Of a stretch of DNA of 64,000 nucleotides, positions 59,159 through 64,000 are shown piece by piece. The number at the start of each line of letters is the position of its first letter. Positions within the stretch are counted from its first letter, which is position 1. The stretch lies in assembly GCF_018294505.1 (NCBI RefSeq), contig NC_057811.1, positions 401,358,491 to 401,422,490 on the forward strand, read 5' to 3'. The DNA is from Triticum aestivum (Eukaryota > Streptophyta > Magnoliopsida > Poales > Poaceae). The position numbers and the translations under genes are program-made. Below the pieces are notes generated by a model, which worked only from the letters and a program-made list of their open reading frames with translations, did no database searches and was not told the DNA's origin.

Positions 59159-60738
59159 TGATACGTCTCCAACGTATCTATAATTTTTTATTGTTCCATG
59201 CTATTATATATTCTGTTTTGGATGTTTAATGGGCTTATTTATACACTTTTATATTATTTTGGGGACTAACCTATTAACCGGAGGCCCAGCCCAAATTGCT
59301 GTTATTGGCCTATTTCAGAGTTTCGCAGAAAAAGAATATCAAACAGAATGAAACCTTCGGGAACGTGATTTTTGGAACAAACGTGATCCAGAGGACTTGG
59401 AGTGGACGTCAAGTAACAGAGGAGGAGAGCACGAGGTAGGGGGCGCGCCTACCCCCCCCCCCCCCAGGCGCGCCCTCCACCCTCGTGGGCCCCTTGTGGC
59501 TCCACCGACCTACTTCTTCCTCCTATATATACCTACGTACCCCCAAACCATCAGGGGCATCCACGAAAACCTAATTCCACCGCCGCAACCTTCTGTACCC
59601 ATGAGATCCCATCTTGGGGCCTTTTCCGGCGTCCTGCCGGAGGGGGCATTGATCACAGAGGGCTTCTACATCAACACCATAGCCAGTCCGATGATGTGTG
59701 AGTAGTTTACCTCAGACCTTCGGGTCCATAGTTATTAGCTAGATGGCTTCTTCTCTCTCTTTGGATCTTAGTACAAAGTTCTCCTCGATTCTCTTGGAGA
59801 TCTATTCGATGTAATCTTCTTTTGCGGTGTATTTGTCGGGATCGATGAATTGTGGGTTTATGATCAAGATTATCTATGAACAATATTTGAATCTTCTCTG
59901 GATTCTTTTATGTATGATTGGTTATCTTTGCAAGTCTCTTCGAATTATCAGTTTGGTTTGGCCTACTAGATTGATCTTTCTTGCAATGGGAGAAGTGCTT
60001 AGCTTTGGGTTCAATCTTGCGGTGTCCTTTCCCAGTGACAGCAGGGGTAGTAAGGCACGTATTGTATTGTTGCCATCGAGGATAACAAGATGGGGTTTAT
60101 ATCATATTGCATGAGTTTATCCCTCTACATCATGTCATCTTGCTTAAAGCATTACTCTGTTCTTATGAACTTTATACTCTAGATGCATGCTGGATAGCGG
60201 TCGATGTGTGGAGTAATAGTAGTAGATGCAGGCAGGAGTCGGTCTACTTGTCACGGACGTGATGCCTATATGCATGATCATACCTAGATATTCTCATAAC
60301 TATGCTCAATTCTATCAATTGCTCGACAGTAATTTGTTCACCCACCGTAATACTTATGCTCTTGAGAGAAGCCACTAGTGAAACCTATGGCCCCCGGGTC
60401 TATTCTCCATAATATTAATCTTCCAACACTTAGTTATTTCTATTGCCTTTTATTTTACTTTGCATCTTTATTTCTCTTTATCATAAATATACCAAAAATA
60501 TTATCTTATCATATCTATCAGATCTCACTCTTGTAAGTGACTGTGAAGGGACTGACAACCCCTTTATCGCGTTGGTTGCGAGATTCTTATTTGTTTGTGC
60601 AGGTGCGCGGGACTTGAGCGTGGTCTCCTACTGGATTGATACCTTGGTTCTCAAAAACTAAGGGAAATACTTACGCTACTTTACTGCATCACCCTTTCCT
60701 CTCCAAGGGAAAACCAACGCAGTGCTCAAGAGGTAGCA
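59159..60738 (+). repeat. 3' LTR of A2
   Basis: 1,580 bp, same ends as the 5' LTR. Includes a C-rich run (59452-59464) and a CTATATATACC TATA-like motif near 59521. Confidence 0.93.
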
Positions 60739-62969
60739 TGCATCACACAATCTCAGATTTATCTATTCAACCAACACAAAGAACTTCAAAGAGTGCCCCA
60801 AAGTTTCTACCAGAGAGTCAAGACGAAAACGTGTGCCAACCTCTATGCATAAGTTCACAATGTTACAGAACCCGCAAGTTGATCACAAAAACATACATCA
60901 AGTAGATCACGTGAATATCCCATTGTCACCACAGATAAGCACATGCAAGACATACATCAAGTGTTCTCAAATCCTTAAAGACTCAATCCGATAAGATAAC
61001 TTCAAAGGGAAAATCAATCCATCACAAGAGAGTAGAGGGGGAGAAACATCATAAGATCCAACTATAATAGCAAAACTCGCGATACATCAAGATCGTGCCA
61101 AATCAAGAACACGAGAGAGAGAGAGAGAGAGATCAAACACATAGCTACTGGTACATACCCTCAGCCCCGAGGGTGAACTACTCCCTCCTCGTCATGGAGA
61201 GCGCCGGGATGATGAAGATGGCCACCGGTGAGGGATCCCCTCTCCGGCAGGGTGCCGGAATGGGGTCCCGATTGGTTTTTGGTGGCTACAGAGGCTTGCG
61301 GCAGCGGAACTCCCGATCTAGGTTATGTTCTGGAAGTTTGGGTATATATAAGAGGTTTTGGCGTCGGGAACAAGTCAGGGGGGTCTCCGAGGCGGCCACG
61401 AGGTAGGGGGGTGCGCCTTGGGGGGTAGGGCACGCCCCCACCCTCGTGGGTGCCTCGGGACTCTTCTGGCCCATCTCCGATACTCCGTGGGCTTCTTTTG
61501 GTCCATAAAAAACCCACAAAAATTGGCAGGTCAATTGGACTCCGTTTGGTATTCCTTTTCTGCGATACTCAAAAACAAGGAAAAAACAAAAACTGGCACT
61601 GGGCTGTAGGTTAAAAGGTTAGTCCCAAAAATCATGTAAAATAGAATATAAATGCACATAAAACATCCTAGATGGATAATATAATAGCATGGAACAATCA
61701 AAAATTATAGATACGTAGGAGACGTATCATCCCCCTTCCCTAGTTGGAGTAGGAGAGAAAGGAAGGGGGAGAGAGAGGGAAGGAAAGGGGGGGCCGACCC
61801 CCACCCAATTTGGATTGGGCTTGGGGGGGCGCACCCTCCACCTTGGCCGCCTCCTCCTCTCTCCCACTAAGGCCCAATAAGGCCCATTGACTCCCCGAGG
61901 GGTTCCGGTAACCCCCCGGTACTCCGATAAATGCCCGAACTCATTCGGAACCCTTCCGATGTCCAAACATAGCCTTCCAATATATCGATCTTTATCTCTC
62001 GACCATTTCGAGACACCTCGTCATGTACGTGATCATATCCGGGACTCCGAACTACCTTCGGTACATCAAAACACATAAACTCATAATGCCGATCGTCACC
62101 GAACGTTAAGCGTGTGGACCCTACGGGTTCGAGAACTATGTAGACATGACCGAGACTCATCTCCGATCAATAATCAATAGCAGAACCTGATGCTCATATT
62201 GGTTCCTACATATTTTACGAAGATCTTTATCGGTCAAACCGTATAACAACATACGTTGTTCCCTTGTCATTGGTATGTTACTTCCCCGAGATTCGAACTA
62301 GGTATCATCATACCTAGTTCAATCTCGTTACCGGCAAGTCTCTTTACTCGTTTCGCAATGCATCATCCCGCAACTAACTCATTAGTCACATTGCTTGCAA
62401 GGCTTATAGTGATGTGCATTACCGAGAGGGCCCAGAGATACGTCTCCTACAATCGGAGTGACAAATCCTAATCTCGATCTATGCCAACTCAACAAACACC
62501 ATCGGAGACACCTGTAGAGCATCGTTATAGTCACCCAGTTACGTTGTGAAGTTTGATAGCACACTAAGTGTTCCTCCGGTATTCGGGAGTTGCATAATCT
62601 CATAGTCATAGGAACATGTATAAGTTATGAAGAAAGCAATAGCAATAAACTAAACGATCATAGTGCTAAGCTAACGGATGGGTCAAGTCAATCACATCAT
62701 TCTCTAATGATGTGATCCCATTGATCAAATGACAACTCATGTCTATGGCTAGGAAACTTAACCATCTTTGATTAACGAGCTAGTCAAGTAGAGGCATACT
62801 AGTGAGACTTTGTTTGTCTATGTATTCACACATGTACTAAGTTTTCGGTTAATACAGTTCTAGCATGAATAATAAACTTTTATCATGATATAAGGAAATA
62901 TAAATAACAACTTTATTATTTCCTCTAGGGCATATTTCCTTCAGTCTCCCACTTGCATTAGAGTCAATA

Positions 62970-63110
62970 ATCTAGTTCACATCGCCATGTGATTTAACAC
63001 CAATAGTTCACATCACTATGTGATTAGTTCACATCGCCATGTGACTAATACCTAAAGGGTTTTACTAGAGTCAATAATCGAGTTCACATCGCTATGTGAT
63101 TAACACCTAA
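62970..63110. repeat. Short tandem repeats GTTCACATCGCCATGTGATTA in D1
   Basis: Four or five copies of a unit of about 26 bp (GTTCACATCG/ACC/TATGTGATTA...), itself partly palindromic (CACATCGCCATGTG), between the D1 polypurine tract and RNase H. Not present at the same place in C1, C2 or C3. Confidence 0.8.
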
Positions 63111-63183
63111 AGAGTACTAAGGTGTGATCATGTTTTGCTTGTGAGAGAAGCTTAGTCAATGGGTCTGTCACATTCAGAGCCGT

Positions 63184-64000
63184 ATGTATTTTGCAAATTT
63201 CTATGTCTACAATGCTCTGCACGGAGCTACTCTAGCTAATTGCTCCCACTTTCAATATGTATCCAGATGGAGACTTAGAGTCATCCGGATCAGTGTCAAA
63301 GCTTGCATCGGCGTAACTCTTTACGACGAACTCTTTATCACCTCCATAATCGAGAAATATCTCCTTAGTCTTCTAAGGATAATTTTGAGCGCTGTCAAGT
63401 GATCCACTCCTGGATCAATATCGTACCCCCTTGCCAAACTCATGGCAAGGTACACAAAAAGGTTTGATACACATCATAGCATACTTTATAGAACCTATGG
63501 CTGAGGCATAGGGAATGACTTTCATTCTCTTTCTATTTTCTGTCATGGTCGTGTTTTGAGTCTTACTCAATTTTACACCTTGCAACACAGGCAAGGACTC
63601 CTTCTTTGATTGTTCCATTTTAACTACTTCAAAATCTTGTCAAGGTATGTACTCATTGAAAAAACTTATCAAGCGTCTTGTTCTATCTCTATAGATCTTG
63701 ATGCTCAATATGTAAGCAGCTTCACCAAGGTCTTTCTTTGAAAAACTCCTTTCAAACACTCCTTTATGCTTTCTAGAAAAATTCTACATTATTTCTGATC
63801 AACAATATGTCATTCACATATACTTATCAGAAATGCTGTAGTGCTCCCACTCACTTTCTTGTAAATACAGGCTTCACCGCAAGTCTGTATAAAAACATAT
63901 GCTTTGATCAACTTATCAAAGCGTATATTCCAACTCCGAGATGCTTGCACCAGTCCATAGATGGATTGCTGGAGCTTGCACACTTTGTTAGCACCTTTCG
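63184..64000 (-). pseudogene. D1 reverse transcriptase/RNase H remnant, partial
   Basis: Minus-strand homology to Angela pol. The RT end (VLQGVKLSKTQ, then VIPYASAIGS) is at 63618-63415. The RT core extends to the window edge: the segment corresponding to ASRSWNIRFD is near 63930, and KKVSGSTT-type residues are near 63860. RNase H (63184-63400) is shortened and scrambled, and frames are broken by several indels. It is the most decayed Copia copy here. Confidence 0.75.

Larger units (their letters stand above)
52527..60738 (+). mobile_element. Complete Gypsy element A2 (Athila clade), 8,212 bp, TSD TGCAT
   Basis: TGCAT flanks it at 52522-52526 and 60739-60743. LTRs are 52527-54113 (1,587 bp) and 59159-60738 (1,580 bp), differing at few positions, so insertion is recent relative to B. 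The PBS TGGCGCCGTTGCCGGGGA is at 54125-54142 and the polypurine tract GAATTAAGCTTGGGGATGC just before 59159. It encodes gag and protease remnants but no RT or integrase. Confidence 0.94.
41881..61729 (-). mobile_element. Complete non-autonomous Gypsy element B (Athila clade, Fatima/Sabrina-like), minus strand
   Basis: TSD TCCCC at 41876-41880 and 61730-61734. The 3' LTR is at the left (41881-47798) and the 5' LTR at the right (51818-61729). The internal region is 47799-51817, with the polypurine tract at 47799-47818 and the PBS at 51793-51817. There is no gag capsid, RT or integrase. Its LTRs share the TGATACGTCTCC start with family A but differ over most of their length. Its 3' internal region is homologous to that of A1 and A2. 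Confidence 0.93.
51818..61729 (-). repeat. 5' LTR of B, split by A2
   Basis: Pieces are 51818-52526 and 60744-61729. Net length is 1,695 bp after removing A2 and one TGCAT copy, in agreement with 1,688 bp for the other LTR. Confidence 0.92.
41373..62943 (-). repeat. 3' LTR of D1, split by element B
   Basis: The pieces are 41373-41880 and 61735-62943 (plus the TCCCC duplicate at 61730-61734). Subtracting B and one TSD copy gives 1,717 bp, the standard Angela LTR length, which confirms the nesting. Confidence 0.92.
41373..64000 (-). mobile_element. Copia D1 (Angela-like), minus strand, 3' LTR and part of pol, host of the right nest
   Basis: The LTR terminus TGTTGGGGAACGTAG at 41373 is the inverted 3' end of an Angela LTR; the LTR start (TGAAGGAAATATG, inverted) lies at 62943. 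The polypurine tract follows as GTCTCCCACT. The internal region reads minus-strand pol and runs off the window. The left flank GTATA (41368-41372) should match a TSD beyond the right edge. Confidence 0.88.

Overview
The window is Triticeae-type nuclear DNA (wheat, Aegilops or barley relatives). It is built almost entirely of nested LTR retrotransposons whose termini, target-site duplications (TSDs), primer-binding sites (PBS) and coding domains match the Angela/WIS/BARE1 Copia group and Athila-clade Gypsy groups of that tribe. There are also a CACTA end, two Stowaway MITEs and one convincing host gene. Family names are recalled from general knowledge, not from a database search; boundaries were read directly from termini and TSDs.

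Left nest (1-32861). The outermost element is an old Angela-like Copia (here C3) that starts outside the window. Its pieces are 12115-12347, 27423-27655 and 29391-32861. A Gypsy element (G, 7295-12114) sits in it, and G's LTR holds an internally deleted Tat-type Gypsy remnant (T1, 8325-11578, TSD CCCAC) carrying an antisense multi-exon ORF. A CACTA element ends at 7294 against G. A Copia with a fully open pol frame (C1, 1-4829) ends against the CACTA. C3 also holds a second Copia (C2, 12348-26295, TSD GCTAA), split by an Athila-type Gypsy (A1, 18262-25188). About 1.3 kb of nested sequence plus an Angela LTR (11064-13978) recurs at 26293-29385. In the second copy C2 is reduced to a solo LTR flanked by the same GCTAA TSD. 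This looks like an unequal exchange between a haplotype with full-length C2 and one with its solo-LTR derivative.

Gene island (32862-41372). This stretch is mostly low-copy. It has a GC-rich broken ORF, a degenerate 140-bp tandem repeat split by a Stowaway MITE, a 110-bp tandem array, a near-perfect inverted repeat with 420-bp arms (35454-36498), palindromic GCAGCGCC repeats, and an intronless gene for a RING-H2 E3 ubiquitin ligase on the minus strand (37621-38535). A 379-bp-period direct duplication and a second Stowaway MITE follow.

Right nest (41373-64000). A minus-strand Angela-like Copia (D1) has its 3' LTR at 41373-62943 and degenerate pol running off the window end. A complete minus-strand non-autonomous Gypsy (B, 41881-61729, TSD TCCCC) is inserted in that LTR. 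B's left LTR contains a 4.2-kb Sukkula-like solo LTR (42653-46877, TSD ATTTT). Its right LTR contains a complete plus-strand Athila-type Gypsy (A2, 52527-60738, TSD TGCAT). Removing the insertions restores LTR lengths of about 1.7 kb in every case, which supports this order.

Apart from C1 pol and the RING gene, every coding region carries frameshifts, stops or truncations. No CRISPR array, rRNA or tRNA gene was recognised.
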